A DNA stretch of 64,000 nucleotides from Monilinia fructicola (taxonomy: Eukaryota; Ascomycota; Leotiomycetes; Helotiales; Sclerotiniaceae), in contig VICG01000008.1 in NCBI GenBank assembly GCA_008692225.1, positions 1,003,001-1,067,000 of the forward strand. Direction: 5' to 3'. The position numbers were made by a program, and so were the translations under genes. How positions within the stretch are numbered: position 1 is the first letter of the stretch; each line of letters opens with the position of its first letter. Shown piece after piece: positions 33,806 through 46,105 of this stretch. Under the pieces are notes generated by a model. The model was not told where the DNA came from. It was given only the letters and a program-made list of their open reading frames with translations, and did not search any database.

Positions 33806-35225
33806 CCGGTCATCCATCTATCAAATCGAACAGAACATCGAACATCGAACATCGATCGTAGCCCTTCGCCCTTCGCCCTTTGTCCTTCGTCCTTCGTCCT
33901 TCATTTTGATTGTGATTCAAACCCCTCCCTCCTCTTCAACTCACCAATCCAAACACGTCTTTATATTAACCTCCTGAACGAATTCAACCCTCGTTTCCCC
34001 CGACCCTCATTTTCCTCTCCAGGTACCAATACCAATCCTTTTCAACGATTGACAAGGAATTTGAAAAGGAACCACAATTACTTAAATTTGAAGATCATCA
34101 ACATTTGGTGCGGTCCACCGAAATCGAATCCACCCATAACTCAAGTTCCTCGAATCAGATTCAACTTTGGATCTAATAATTTGTTACAAAGGTATCAAGG
34201 GAGACGAACGGGGGATTTAAGATTACGATTGTGCATCAAGCATTTTCGCATCTAACACCCCATCTAATCTACGGAGGTTATCCCTTCATAGGTATACAAT
34301 ACATTGTCTTTTAAGGTTCGAAAAGGATCAATCGATTTGATTGCGAACAATTAATCTTTTGACTCCTGAGTCCTGAGTCCTGAGACTTGGAAGACTAAGA
34401 GGATCCAAGAAAAACGGCAGCAAGTTGACAGACACACCACGCGTTCTTCCTTAAAGGGGGGGCAAGAGGAATATCATACCCTTTCTACCTATTATATCAT
34501 ATTCTAACCTAACCTAACCTGTCCTATCCCGTCCTATCCTGTCCTGTCCTATATCCCATACCCTTTATCCTATCCCATCCTATCCTTATGTTTCAGATCC
34601 AATCGAATCAACATATTCGACCCAAAACCAAAGGACAAATTCATTACATTACATCTTGTACTGATTAGGCCTCGGTCGCTAAGGAATTCACCCGTTAACC
34701 TTCCTGCCTGACATAACTCGACCAGTCTGTTTCTTGAGTTCCTCTTTTCTTTTCACTATTATTCCTTTCATTACCATTAACATTACCATTACCATTACCT
34801 TACCAACCTAACGACCTACCCAAAGTGGTTTTAGAAGAAGGAGAGAGAAAAGAGGGAGAACCGGAGGGATCATAAGAATCAAATCAAAATCATCCATCCA
34901 ATCTCTAGAAACCCCGACTCATTCCTGCGAAAGAGAACAAAAAGAGAACCCTCTTAATTTCCTACGGAACATATCAATCATCTTCTCTTTCCCCCCCTAA
35001 GAAACCTATCAAGACTTCCATCATCCTTCAAGAAGTATTCAGAGAAGGGAAAGCTAAGCTTATTTACTTTATTACATCAATATACGTCGACCTCATATTC
35101 AAAGTAGAACGGATATCAAAGTTCCAGGAGCTCCTTGATTCCTTAATCAATTCATCACAACTTACGACAGTAATTAATATCTGGGACTTGTGTAATCATC
35201 ACAAATCAAAAAGCCATTCGTCACA

Positions 35226-37154
35226 ATGTCATTAAGTTCTATCCAACCAGATTTTGATGGTAAGTCCCAATCCTCTTGTAATCTATGCGCCGCGAGCCTG
35301 CGACGACAATTCTATTATCCCCACTTATCACGGATGGCATGTATCAAGTTGGATATTCAGCGTTTCACTCTTCATATCATTCCCAATCATCGACAAGCAT
35401 GAATCCATAGACTGACTTTTCAATCTTGTTTTTTGAGTAGGAAGTCGATCGCCTGGACTTTCGACCAATCTATCATCCAACAACCCCTTTCGGAATCGAG
35501 CCGCATCTCCAGCTATGCCTTCTTCTACTCAACGTTCCCCCAGAGAACCCCCTCCACGACCTCTATCACGAAATCCATTCCTTGATTCGCCTCCGAATAC
35601 AAATCAAACATCATCAGACAAGATGGCATACTCATCAACACCTGTCTTGACTGGAAACGCTGCAGAACTATTTGTACGTTGTTATACCATATGAGCTTCC
35701 TTTTCTTAAGGAACCTTCCTTGTATGGGCATGAATTCTTGTGCATCACAACGCATGTCCAGGAGGGATTCAACCCGCATCGGAGCATATCACTAACATCA
35801 ACAACATAGGACGAACTTACACTTGGTGATAAGCCTAAGCCTGTTCCGAACAGAAGTCAGAAACCTGGGATGAATCGCTCAAGCACCACACACCCGCACT
35901 CATATGATCAGGTAGAAAACATTCCACCCGGAAGATCATCAGGCCACAGACCAATGCGATCTCAGGAAGAAGCGATGCGTGCAAGAAGAGCAAACGGAAA
36001 ACCATCCTCAAGCAGACCTCGCAAAGAAGAAGAACTTGACATTTTTGCCGATCCGAATGATAGCCCAAAAAGAAGAGCAAGACGCAACTCCGACACTTCC
36101 ATCATGGACCGAAAACCGAAACTACTTGACCCAGAAGATGAACGCCGACGCATAGAAAAGGAGAAGAGACATCGTGATCGTAAGCGTGCACAAGACAAGA
36201 CCAAGAAGAAGGCACCTCTTGATGTCATCGATCAGCTGGATGCTACCAGTATTTTCGGAATTGGGGGTAAGCTATGATGATTGATTGAAACAACTCGTTC
36301 TAACTAAAGGTTTAGCGTTCCATCATGATGGCCCATTCGATGCCTGCTTACCAGGCCGCAATCGAACCGGAAGCCGACGTGCGCCAATGCAAGCTTTTGC
36401 TAAAGATTCCGCAAACAACTCTCTCGGTGGGGGAGGACCTTTGAACAAGAAACCCGATCATGCAACATTTATGGGCAACAACGATGCGGAAGCACATCTC
36501 GATTACTCTCGTGGAGGGGATAAGGTTGACAGTTACGAATCTTATGGACATCGTCCTGGGATGCCCAGTCGCACAGAATCTGCCATTGAAAGTGCAACCA
36601 CGCGTGTTGAGCCCGTTCATGGCGAGGAATCAATGGGACTTGGAACCTCTACTTTCCTTGAGGGTGCCCCAGCCTCTCGAGCGGCCGTACAAAAGAATCA
36701 AATTGAACAATCCGGTATGGAGGGGGGACTATCTCGCAAGAAGTCACTAGCACAGAAATTTCGTGGCATAAACAGCCGACGTGATTATGGACCTTCTGGA
36801 AGAATGGCTAGTCCAGAAGGCATGTACAACTCAACTTCTCCAGACTTGTACAGCCCTGGTGCGAGCAAAGCAAATGAGGCAAACCCATTCTTCAATGAAT
36901 TCAGCAAGGGCGATGATAGAATCAAGGAGGAAGCTGTTACATTTGCCGAACTACCACCAAGACCCGGACGTTCTCGCGCTCCTTCTAACCCCCCCGGAAT
37001 TGAAAGACGTGTTACTAGCGATAGTATTGGGGAGTCGTCCCGAGGGCCAGGATCAAATGGTGGAGGCTTCTTATCCAGAGTTAAGAGTTTGAAGGGAGGA
37101 CCACGAAAGCCAAGGGTTGAGAACAAGCCGTTACCAACTCCTCAGCTCCTCTGA
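35226..37154 (+). CDS. PAL1: Pal1 family cell-polarity/endocytosis protein
   Basis: Exons 35226-35259, 35441-35673, 35810-36266 and 36316-37154 encode 520 residues with consistent phases. Pal1 proteins act at the cell cortex in polarity and early clathrin-mediated endocytosis. The Pal1 domain (PF08316) is recognisable by NPF motifs (SSNNPFRNR, SRNPFLDSP) that can bind EH-domain partners, AAELFDELTLG, the basic stretch RIEKEKRHRDRKRAQDKTKKKAPLDVIDQLD, and the signature FHHDGPFDAC at about 243-252 followed by RRAPMQAF. The second half is Ser/Gly-rich and probably disordered, with basic SLKGG..KPR near the end. Exon 1 is only 34 nt, so a search without spliced alignment would miss the start. Confidence 0.93.
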
Positions 37155-39774
37155 TTTCTTAATCAAGGGTACGATCATTAACAATCAGCTTATTTGAATC
37201 TTAGAACGCGGAGATGGACATCAGCGTCTCATGATTTAATATCTACCGAATACCCATGCTCCTTGGCAACTTTTGTTCTTCTCTTCTTGCCCAGTATTGC
37301 GACTCAGAATGGCCTATTACTCTTACCTGACAAACATGAGTTTGGATAAAGAGACTCTCCGTGAGTTTTCGGGGTGGAGTGTTTCTTTTCACATTTCTTT
37401 CACCTCTTTCTCGACTTTGCAGAACGAAGAATTTTTCTTTTTTGAATCTTTTCTTTTTTGGTCAAATGACCTACAAATTGTTAGTTGATTCCACAGGCGT
37501 ATGGGAGTACACATGGACAAACCTGTAACTCGGGGGTGTGTGGGGAGAGGGCGATCAAGATCGGATTCTTCTTTCATTTAATGGTTTTCGAGGGTTGGAA
37601 TGGGATTTGGACGGCAAGGGTGGTGGTTGAATTGAATGGGCGAAGATGTGTTTTGGTTTTGACGGAGAGTTGGCTAGAGCATAGAAGGGGAAGGCAAGAA
37701 GGCAAGAAGGGATGAGATTGGTTGCGTAGAGTGGAGAATGAAAGTTCCACACTTGTTGCGGGGTAGTGGTAGTCCATGAGAATACACACATGCATTCAAC
37801 GAAACGAATTAGGAATTGAAAAGACTTTGAATTGAAGTTTAACTTGAATCAATCGATGAACATCTGAGGTGATGATATTGTTAATACTTGGGAGAAACTG
37901 TGGTACTTAGTTACAGTAGTAGAATTGGATGAGAAGTCTCATCCCCTAAACCGGTTCAACTGGCATTACTCTACACCCGAAGACCTCTAGATCCACTACT
38001 CCCAGCGTATACTTTGGATACAACAGCAGCCGTTCGCACCTCAAAAATACGAGGGCGAATCCTCGAGAGCGATTGTAATGAAGGATGGCGGAACATACAA
38101 GGAAAATGATACGGAGAACGAGGGGCAATGAAAAGGGGGGAGAAGGGAGAGGAGCTTGATGGTTGGACTCGGGTTTGGGCATCTTTTTCTCTGCTGTGTC
38201 TTGAGCTGGGGGGGAGCAGGATGGCTGGGGGGGTTTTGACATGCAAGTTCGTGTAGAATTGGGACGAGCCTGCTTCACATGAAATGAATTCCTAACCACC
38301 TATCTCTATGCTTAGGGCTCCTTCCACATCTTGATGATGGATGCGGGCGTCGTTGGGCAGTTGCACGTGTGCTCGATAAAAATAAATCGCGCCCGCATCT
38401 CATCTCATCTCTCCTCGTCTCCTCGTCTCCTCGGCTCCCCGTCGTCTCTGACGGATCTGAGTCAGGGTTTCGTTTCGAAACGTGGGATGTGCGGCGCGGT
38501 GCTCGTGGTTTGTTGCTAACGGGGTTCGGGAAATATCGTGCTCGTTTCCTCTGGGCCATCAATCTCGATCCACTGATCCATTGATCGATTGATTGATGAT
38601 TGGTCGGTCCGCATGGATTCATTCTAGAGATCAAAACGCGGCTGTCCCAATCTGCCGCCGGACATCGTGTCCCGCGAGTGCAGCTTGGAGGAACAGACGT
38701 CGCTTCGTGCAGACCGAGGCTGGTCACCGTTCGTCCTGCGTCCGCACCGGTGGTCATGAATTTGCGGTAGGGGGAAGTTGTAGGCCACGCGGGATGGATG
38801 TTCCTGACCCGTCGTTTGGCGCAGGGGGTTTATGCGGGCCTCTTATTTTTTTATCTTTTTTTTTTTTTTTGAACGAGCGCTTGTGATGATCGAGGTGTAT
38901 GCACCGCTCTCGAGTAGCAAACTTTTGTTTGGTCCTGAATCATAATCATGTAGCCCGCCTAGTTTACCAAGCGCGAGCACCCTTCCCATTGCCTCGATTG
39001 TGATACTGGCCCTTCCCTTGGTGGTTTGGATCTTCGCTAGTCGGGTTTTCGACTACAGGTACCTGTTGAAGACGGAAAAAGCTGGTCCTTTTTGAAGGAG
39101 ATAGCCGGGCGATGAATAGAAGCAGGAAATTTGGGCGGGGGTAAGTCTGTCTTCAATAACCTCAAGTTTCGTGTTTGCGGGGACTCTTGAGAGTCCTCAA
39201 AAATTTCTACTTTAGATGATCTCTCTCCGGGCAGATCTGGATGTTGGAGAGCTTATTAAATGTTGTGTTGGAGACGTCTCATCCCAGGGTACGAGACCCC
39301 CTGGAAGATTACCCTATGAGGAGCCAATTGATCATCCAAAAAGCATATGATTGATCACACCCTTCTATCCTCCCAGATTAAGCATGCAGATCACTTTGTA
39401 CACTTTAACGCGTAGCATCCTAGCAATTAGCAATCTCTTTCACTGTCGATTCTGAATTTGCCCTTTTTTTCTCCACCAGAAACTACAGTTTCTGCAATGA
39501 TGTAACTGCTGCTGCTGGGGTTGCACGGGTTGGTGGTGCTTGTCATGTACGCTATGATGATGCCATGATCTCTGACAGGTGCTGTGACGAAAATCCAAAC
39601 ATGAATTCCGGTTAGTTTCTTCAGCCCAGGGATAAGGGAAGTAGGAATTTGGTGCAGAAATGATAATTTTTGATATAACAGCGTTTTGAACTGTAGTTTG
39701 AAATTTGGGGCTCATCCTTCACTAAGAGAATGGCGAGTGCAGTATAATCTCATCTTTAATTAATTTTTGTACAA
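37155..39774. other. Intergenic between convergent Pal1 and RRP43
   Basis: No supported gene. A 160-codon minus-strand frame (38757-38275) spans GC-richer DNA with TCTCCTCG-type repeats and has no motif. A 91-codon minus-strand frame (39715-39440) has a Gln/His-rich end. Both are doubtful. The sequence CAGAAACT-AC-AGTTTCTG near 39478 is a short inverted repeat. Confidence 0.45.
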
Positions 39775-40809
39775 TCATCCACTTAATAATGGACTTAGCT
39801 CATGCCATCTTGATTCAGCCAACTCCAGAATGTGCTTCATCTCATCCTTTCCTACGGTTGTTCCACCGACCTTCGACAGTCCCAGTATCTTTGGCTTACC
39901 TTCCTCGCAATCAATGACCATCGTAATAGACTCATCACATAACCCTTCCTCAAACGTGTCCGGATCCGCCAAAATCCAGAATTTCTTATCGTCCCCGCGC
40001 TTCTGCTCCTTTGCTTTGAATACTACAGATGTGACAGCAACTGGCAGTCCTCTCAGTGTAAGTCTTTTCGATAATGATACCTCGTCATCACAAAGGATCA
40101 TCTCCCGATCCGCGTCCCAGTGCGCCTTTGGTAACCTCACATTCCTCAGCGCCGATACAACAGCAGCCCAAGCAGCATCGAATGGATTTCCGTCTAGCGA
40201 AATGAACAAAATGTCGATATATAAAGTCCAGAACGCTTTCACTTCGGGTTCAACGCCCTCTGATTCTTCATCATCCTCCATTTTATCCTGTTCACTCAGA
40301 TTCGGTGGCTGGTACCAAATTCTCAAATCCTCATCATCGACCATGCGCGAACTGTGCAATAATGAATATATTCTGGTGCTTAAGCTTTGCGCTAATGTAG
40401 TCGGGGGCTGGCCAGGCAAGAACGCAGGTGAGCACCCCGTCGCTAGTTCAATATTCGGAACCAGCAAATCCAACTCTTTGGCCTCATTGTAACCTGGTCG
40501 CGACGAGGGCGCCGTGGTGGATTTGTCGACTCGGTACGTTCCGACGTTGCTCGCAAGCAGTATCTCCCCTCGGACTCCACACACGACGGCGGTATCGCCT
40601 ATGCGTACAACTGCGCTGCCTTCAGCATGAGTGAGTGAGCCGGTGTTGATGTGCGGGGCGCGAAACTGAGTTGGCGACCGGCCGTTTGCGCGTTTGGATG
40701 AATTGGTTGGGGAGCTTGGTTGGAGATGTGCGAGAAGATACGGGTGAGGGGAGAGTTTTGCGAAGGTTTCGCGAGGAAACGAAAGGGTGGGTTGAGCTGT
40801 AGATGTCAT
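39775..40809 (-). CDS. RRP43: Exosome complex component RRP43 (RNase PH-like ring subunit)
   Basis: A single minus-strand exon of 344 residues starting at MTSTAQPTLSFPRETFAKL; the frame is open further upstream but has no ATG there. RRP43 is one of six RNase PH-fold proteins in the ring of the RNA exosome, which degrades and processes RNA 3' ends in nucleus and cytoplasm. Family features: LSPHPYLLAHL near the N-terminus, then NGRSPTQFRAPHINTGSLTHAEGSAVVRIGDTAVVCGVRGEI, EAKELDLLVPNIELATGCSP, FWTLYIDILFISLDGNPFDAAWAAVVSAL, LRGLPVAVTSVVF and LADPDTFEEGLCDESITMVID. The catalytic residues of active RNase PH are not expected in this subunit, in line with the inert eukaryotic ring. An acidic insert (EDDEESEGVEPE) sits before the LYIDI strand. 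Confidence 0.94.
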   Translation of the reverse strand: MTSTAQPTLSFPRETFAKLSPHPYLLAHLQPSSPTNSSKRANGRSPTQFRAPHINTGSLTHAEGSAVVRIGDTAVVCGVRGEILLASNVGTYRVDKSTTAPSSRPGYNEAKELDLLVPNIELATGCSPAFLPGQPPTTLAQSLSTRIYSLLHSSRMVDDEDLRIWYQPPNLSEQDKMEDDEESEGVEPEVKAFWTLYIDILFISLDGNPFDAAWAAVVSALRNVRLPKAHWDADREMILCDDEVSLSKRLTLRGLPVAVTSVVFKAKEQKRGDDKKFWILADPDTFEEGLCDESITMVIDCEEGKPKILGLSKVGGTTVGKDEMKHILELAESRWHELSPLLSG

Positions 40810-43300
40810 TTTGTTGAGGGTGGTAAGATTCCACTGCTTGTACCAATTCTCGCGAGGCGGAACCTTTATTATCAGTTCAAGGTCGTCGGCTGAACTTTTT
40901 TTCCTCTTGGAGCTAAAACAGGCTAGTTGCGGATGTAGCCGAGTAACAACAGCCAATCAATGCAAAGCTGGAATGTAATGCTAAAATTTTACATTGACGA
41001 GGCTGAAAAGTCTTCAAATTTTAATATACTGTACTTATTACATTATTGTACTACACAACATGGAGTAGTATCGACTCTGTTGTACGGCGCAGTAGGAACA
41101 CCCATGGCCTCACGATTCTACCTTGCCACATTCATAATTTCACTGTTTCAAGGTCTAGTTGCAAATCTCATACTGTTTCTCATACTGTATCTCCGATCAG
41201 AGACACGTCCTCACTGCTTTCCTAGTAACTTTTGTTCCTGCAGGGAAGCGGTGATGTTTGTTCTGTCTCAACCGTCCCCACCCCACCTGAGCAGGAGATT
41301 CAACCCTCGTCGGAGGTCGGATGGGAGGTCGAGGACTAAAAGATGAGCGCACTGTGCAGGATGCAAGTCCTGATGGGTCTACTACAGTAAAGTCAATTAT
41401 GTTTGCAGACGTAATGCTGATGCAATACGATCGAATTTTTCTTCTGATCACAAATTTCATGTCCTGACTTTGGCAGAAAGTCAGTCGACTCTCATTCATC
41501 GCCGAATATTGCTTGCTGATAAGCGCTTACCATCTTCATTCAAATGGTATTGGAGGTAGGGCATTTGGAATTACAGGAAGTTTAACGGGGCGCCCGCCTA
41601 GATCGAGCCAATTTCAAATAGTTCATGGTTTAGATGAGTCTAATTTTCCGGATTCGATCATGTTACGCAGATAATGGCCCAACCCGAAAGGCCCATTTGT
41701 TATCACGGTGATAACGAAAATGTGACGAAGAACTACAGTAGCAGGAGCGTGAGGGGGTTCATGACATACCTCATCTTACTCCAATAGCCCTAATGTCGGG
41801 ATCTCGTCAACGATCAGTTGTTGATTCCAGAGTCTCTTAGAGATGATAATTGGGCAACGGCAATGGTTTTTTCGATCAGCAAGCGAGTTTATCCGGCAGA
41901 TGGTTGCACCAGTGTGACCTGAACTGTACCTTGAGCACTTGAAGGACCCTACCCGAGCCGGGGATATTGAAACTTGCAGGGGCCCCTATCAGCAGCTAAA
42001 GATAAGCGAGGCAATCAACGTGCGTGTGTTAGCGCTCAACACGTACTGCAACCTTCCAAAACCTGATATTCGAACAATGATTGGCCGAAAATTATCATGA
42101 AATTGCAAAATTGCACAATGGCGGGGGGCACGTTTTTTTTATGTCTCATTGGAGAAAAGCTATCCTTGAAGTTTGACTGGTCAATACCTTTCGGGCCATA
42201 GGAAAAATCTTGGTCAAATTTGTTCAACAATGCCCATTCAGCATGTGTCCTGGGCCATGCATGAGCATCACACCCATTGTGTTCACCAGTCACGATTGGA
42301 GAGATGGTGCTGTATGGAGCTTTCTATCTCCTCTTTGGGCACGACGCAGAACTAGCATTTTTATCAGTCATCAACACGCACGGCTGAAGAATGTGAAGGA
42401 TATCGAAATATCTCCATATTAGGACTGTTGTTATTAACTCATCTGCGCACGTTCCTCACTATTCTTCTTTCTGTATATCATTTTCTAGGCTGCATGGGTT
42501 CGATAACGGATGCCACGGCATCACCCTTCATCAGGAGTCAGGACAGACACATCCGCTCTGGGATCTGAATCCCCGACTCGCCGCTGTCATCCTTGGGATG
42601 GCGCGACCAATACCATTTCAGAAATATCTGCAATTTTCGCGAATAAAAATCAATAGCACAAACTACGTTCCATCTATTTCACATTGCCACGCATAATATC
42701 AGGGTATGAGGGCAGTCGAAATTCTCGCCTTGTATTTTCTAACCTCTTTTGCTTCTGGATGCCTTCGGTCCCGGGTATGCACATATCTCGAGGTGATCGG
42801 ATGCAATAAATTAGTGGTTGCAGGTGACGAGGTGACGGATTTACTCTACCTGCAGGAACATTGGGCCTTGGCATACTAATTATCGGGCATTCCCCACACC
42901 GATATTCTTGTGATATATCCATATATCATACCCTCCAAGACTTTATCCGAGAGAGCTCTTACCGTATAGACTGGTTGTGCCTCACTTCGGTAGAGTTTTA
43001 TTTAACTTCCATTACCACCATCACTCGCTCAAAACTCGTGCGTCGATAGAGGGATCTGGAATTTCTCTTTCTTCCGCTGGCAAACTCGGCATGTTTACGA
43101 CGTAAGGAATTAGACATTACTACGATTCTAAGACTCGATGTTCATGATATATACTAAAGTTCTCCAATCGGGGTCTCGGCCACTTTGAATCTAGCTGGTC
43201 GTGGCCTTTGGATACACTCTGCTCGACCGAGTGTTTGTTGACGACGTACATTGAACTCAAAATCGTGGTTCTGGGAGTTTGGTTTACCTGAAGGTTCACA
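40810..43300. other. Intergenic between divergent RRP43 and ferric reductase genes
   Basis: About 2.5 kb, presumably promoters of both genes. GATAA words occur (for example near 41518 and 42001), but no full iron-regulator ATCWGATAA site was found by eye. A 128-codon frame at 40960-41346 lacks motifs. No repeats of note. Confidence 0.5.
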
Positions 43301-46105
43301 ATGGTTGGCTTTACATCGAAGGAGATATCTGTTGTTGGGGTTGCGACTCAGACCGTTAGGGATCTTGCCAAACGGATTTACATCCCCCTCACGGCCACCA
43401 GTCCTGCTGGTTTAGTCGCAGCTGATACCCTAGACCCATGGAATAAAGCTGGAAAGTACGCTTTGGCATGGACTTACTTCCCTGTTGTTTTAGTTTGTCT
43501 AGTAGCAATAACTAGAGCATATCATCTTTGGACCGACAAGCTACGGCAAGCGTACCATAAACATGAAGTTGAGAAACAATTAGTGCGCTACTATCAACAA
43601 CAGCAAGAAGAATATGCCATGAACATGCATACTGGAGAATCAGAACAGCAATTCTTTCCACCCGCAGCCCCCAACGAGAAACCATTTATTGCTGTCACCA
43701 AGGGATCACACTGGTCATCAATAGCATTGATAAACGATACGCTAGCATTGTTTAGATGGGTTTTCTATCGTCCAATTCCAGAGCTTCGATATAAAAAAAG
43801 ACTCATCACGGCATTCCCATCTTTGGCTGTTGTTGCCTTGCTCGTAATTGCTCTGATTTTCGTCACCCTCCAGTGTTTCTTGCCACAACCTCTCTACTGG
43901 GAGAGCATTCGATATGGATCTCCTCCGCTTGCTATTCGGGCGGGAATGATGTCTGTGGCAATGACCCCATGGCTGATTGCCACGGCCATGAAGTCAAACC
44001 TAATCTCATGGATAACAGGAATAGGCCATGATCGACTTGGCGTCTTCCATCGATGGGGAGGCTATTTATGTCTCTTTCTCGCTCTTGTGCATACAATCCC
44101 CTATTTCATACAGCCGGTGTGGGATGATGGAGGAATGGTAGTTTTCGGCAAACTTTTTCCAGCAAGCCGTGGGATTATTTATGGGACTGGAGTAGCATGC
44201 TTGGCACCACTTGGATGGCTGGTTATTGGGTCCTTACCGATTGTTCGAAGACTTGCATATGAACTGTTCGTAGTTCTTCACATCCCAGCGGCGGTAGTTT
44301 ATGTTGCCATGTTGTTCTGGCACACCAATAATTATCTTACCTCCTGGAGCTACCTCTACGCAACCGTTGTCATCTGGGGTTTGGCTTATCTTACACGTGT
44401 TGGCAATTTGAACTGGACGAAACCATGGAGGAATTCCTTCCTGGTTGGTGATGAGGCTGCTATTACGTTGATGGCAGAGAACGCAATTAAGGTTACCGTT
44501 CCGACACAGATGACATGGAGACCTGGTCAGTACATTTATCTTCGTATGCCCGGCATTTCCATTTTCGAGAACCACCCTTTTACCATCTCTTCTCTTTGCA
44601 GTGAAGACTTTCCATCAGAGTACGGCGAGCAGTACAGAGACTGTACTATGGTCTTCAGACCATTTGGGGGGTTTACCAAGAAAGTCCTCGAGACTGCGAC
44701 TCACAACGGCCCCTTCAAAACATACAGAGCGTATTTGGATGGACCCTATGGAGGTATGCAACGAGAACTTGCAGCATTCGATACTGTTATTCTTTTCGCT
44801 GGGGGAAGTGGCATCACAGCAATCGTTTCACAGCTCCTGAACTTGATTAAAAGGATGAGAGATGGCAAAGCAGTCACTCAGAAGATTGAAGTTGTATGGG
44901 CGTTGAAGAGACTCGAATCCATGGATTGGTTTAAAGAAGAGCTGAGGATCTGCAGAGAATATGCACCGCCAGACACAATCAACTGTCAATTCTTTGTGAC
45001 GACCGCAAAGAGATATTCAAAGGTTGATGTTGCTGGACGTGCTCAAAGACCGTTGAGCACGGCATTTCATGACAAGTTAGACGGTTTTGTAGCAGGTATT
45101 GCTTCTAAACGAAACTCGGCTCTCATTCGTGATGAAGCTCAAGGTAATGAGGAGAGGGAAAGAGAGTTAAGAAGGGAGGATGAAGATGCTATAACATCAT
45201 TACCACATTCGAAACATCTACAACCAAGAGTGCACCCCAATGTACAGACGTCATTCCCCCCACCACCTACGGCAGAGTCAAAGTCAAAGAACACCGAAAA
45301 GAGACGTTCCTTATTAGCAACACTATCACCTGATTCCCACGAAGCCACTCGAAAATTCTTATCCCCTCTAGGACTGGCTACCAAACTACAAACTGATTCC
45401 AAAGAATCATTCCACTTCCCAGCGCCTCCCCAAAGACTAGATGCTCCCCATTTCCAATACGCTCCACCACCCTCTGCCAATGCTAATCGAGCTAGCTTTG
45501 TTCCCGATACGGCACGAAATAGCTATAATCCTCAGGACCATATCGATGACCCAGCAGAAGCATACGACGCCGATATGCAATACTCTGAAGAAGGGCAGCT
45601 CTCTGAGCAATTCGCATCTCGGGAGTACGCACCTACACCTCCACCAAAAGACACACACAAGATGTCTAGTGAGATAGAACCCACTCCATCTTTAAAGCCC
45701 CCACAACCCGCTCATTTGCGCCAAAAGTCTGAAGAATTAAAGCTCGAGATCCCACAATCAAACTTTCAACATAGCATTCCTGATCCAACCTTCGACTTTG
45801 GCTTCCCGTCAACACCTACTTTGTTTCAGAAGAACCTCATGCGTTTTGCGTTTGTCGCGCCTAAGAAAAAGGAAGGCTGGACTACCGAATATGGTCGTCC
45901 TGATCTAGGATACATGTTAAAAGAGATGGCTACGGGAGGGCCCGATGGGCATGGAATCTTTGGGAGAAGGACATGCGTCTTTGTTTGCGGTCCGCCTGAA
46001 ATGCGTATAAATGTCGCAACTACGGTGGCGAAGCTGCAAGCCGATATTTGGGGTGATGACAGCAAGGATGAGATTTTCCTACACACGGAGAATTATGCTA
46101 TTTGA
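43301..46105 (+). CDS. Ferric/cupric reductase (FRE family flavocytochrome), long form
   Basis: One uninterrupted exon encodes 934 residues. FRE enzymes move electrons from NADPH through FAD and two hemes across the plasma membrane to reduce Fe3+ or Cu2+ outside the cell. Seven or so hydrophobic segments lie between about residues 55 and 370. The two heme histidine pairs are intact: H250/H264 (HRWGGYLCLFLALVH) and H327/H341 (LHIPAAVVYVAMLFWH). The FAD site is HPFTISS at about 424. The NADPH sites are GGSGIT at about 500 and CGPPEM near 896, and the protein ends HTENYAI. Between the two NADPH motifs is an insert of about 260 residues (roughly 575-835). It is rich in Ser, Pro, Lys and Glu and probably disordered, which explains the length above the usual 600-750. 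No ferroxidase or iron permease gene is adjacent. An ATGGTTGG start follows GTTCACA. Confidence 0.94.
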   Translation: MVGFTSKEISVVGVATQTVRDLAKRIYIPLTATSPAGLVAADTLDPWNKAGKYALAWTYFPVVLVCLVAITRAYHLWTDKLRQAYHKHEVEKQLVRYYQQQQEEYAMNMHTGESEQQFFPPAAPNEKPFIAVTKGSHWSSIALINDTLALFRWVFYRPIPELRYKKRLITAFPSLAVVALLVIALIFVTLQCFLPQPLYWESIRYGSPPLAIRAGMMSVAMTPWLIATAMKSNLISWITGIGHDRLGVFHRWGGYLCLFLALVHTIPYFIQPVWDDGGMVVFGKLFPASRGIIYGTGVACLAPLGWLVIGSLPIVRRLAYELFVVLHIPAAVVYVAMLFWHTNNYLTSWSYLYATVVIWGLAYLTRVGNLNWTKPWRNSFLVGDEAAITLMAENAIKVTVPTQMTWRPGQYIYLRMPGISIFENHPFTISSLCSEDFPSEYGEQYRDCTMVFRPFGGFTKKVLETATHNGPFKTYRAYLDGPYGGMQRELAAFDTVILFAGGSGITAIVSQLLNLIKRMRDGKAVTQKIEVVWALKRLESMDWFKEELRICREYAPPDTINCQFFVTTAKRYSKVDVAGRAQRPLSTAFHDKLDGFVAGIASKRNSALIRDEAQGNEERERELRREDEDAITSLPHSKHLQPRVHPNVQTSFPPPPTAESKSKNTEKRRSLLATLSPDSHEATRKFLSPLGLATKLQTDSKESFHFPAPPQRLDAPHFQYAPPPSANANRASFVPDTARNSYNPQDHIDDPAEAYDADMQYSEEGQLSEQFASREYAPTPPPKDTHKMSSEIEPTPSLKPPQPAHLRQKSEELKLEIPQSNFQHSIPDPTFDFGFPSTPTLFQKNLMRFAFVAPKKKEGWTTEYGRPDLGYMLKEMATGGPDGHGIFGRRTCVFVCGPPEMRINVATTVAKLQADIWGDDSKDEIFLHTENYAI

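Larger units (their letters stand above)
30255..35225. other. Long intergenic region, repeat-rich, 5' of Pal1
   Basis: About 5 kb without a supportable gene. It carries CCTAGG palindromes (30742, 30761, 30786, 32588), CTCCGTAC/GTACGGAG motifs (31132-31168, 31691, 32225-32242, 33388, 33702), an 11-nt tandem repeat, CTAC, CATT and TTTG arrays and degenerate CCTAT pentamers at 34504-34590. The last 1-2 kb may be an unusually long leader or promoter for Pal1. Confidence 0.55.

Noticed and set aside
36285..37092. Alternative frames overlapping the last Pal1 exon
   Set aside because: Shadows of the Pal1 reading frame, which carries the conserved domain.
38275..38757. 160-codon minus-strand frame starting with ATG
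   Set aside because: Arg/Ser/Thr-rich composition over GC-richer repeated DNA, overlapping open frames on the other strand, no motif.
39476..39496. Inverted repeat CAGAAACT/AGTTTCTG
   Set aside because: Short isolated inverted repeat; stem-loop terminators are not expected for polymerase II genes, and it is within chance frequency.
40810..40956. N-terminal extension of RRP43
   Set aside because: The frame is open but contains no ATG upstream of 40809, and the MTSTAQPTLSFPRE start fits the family.
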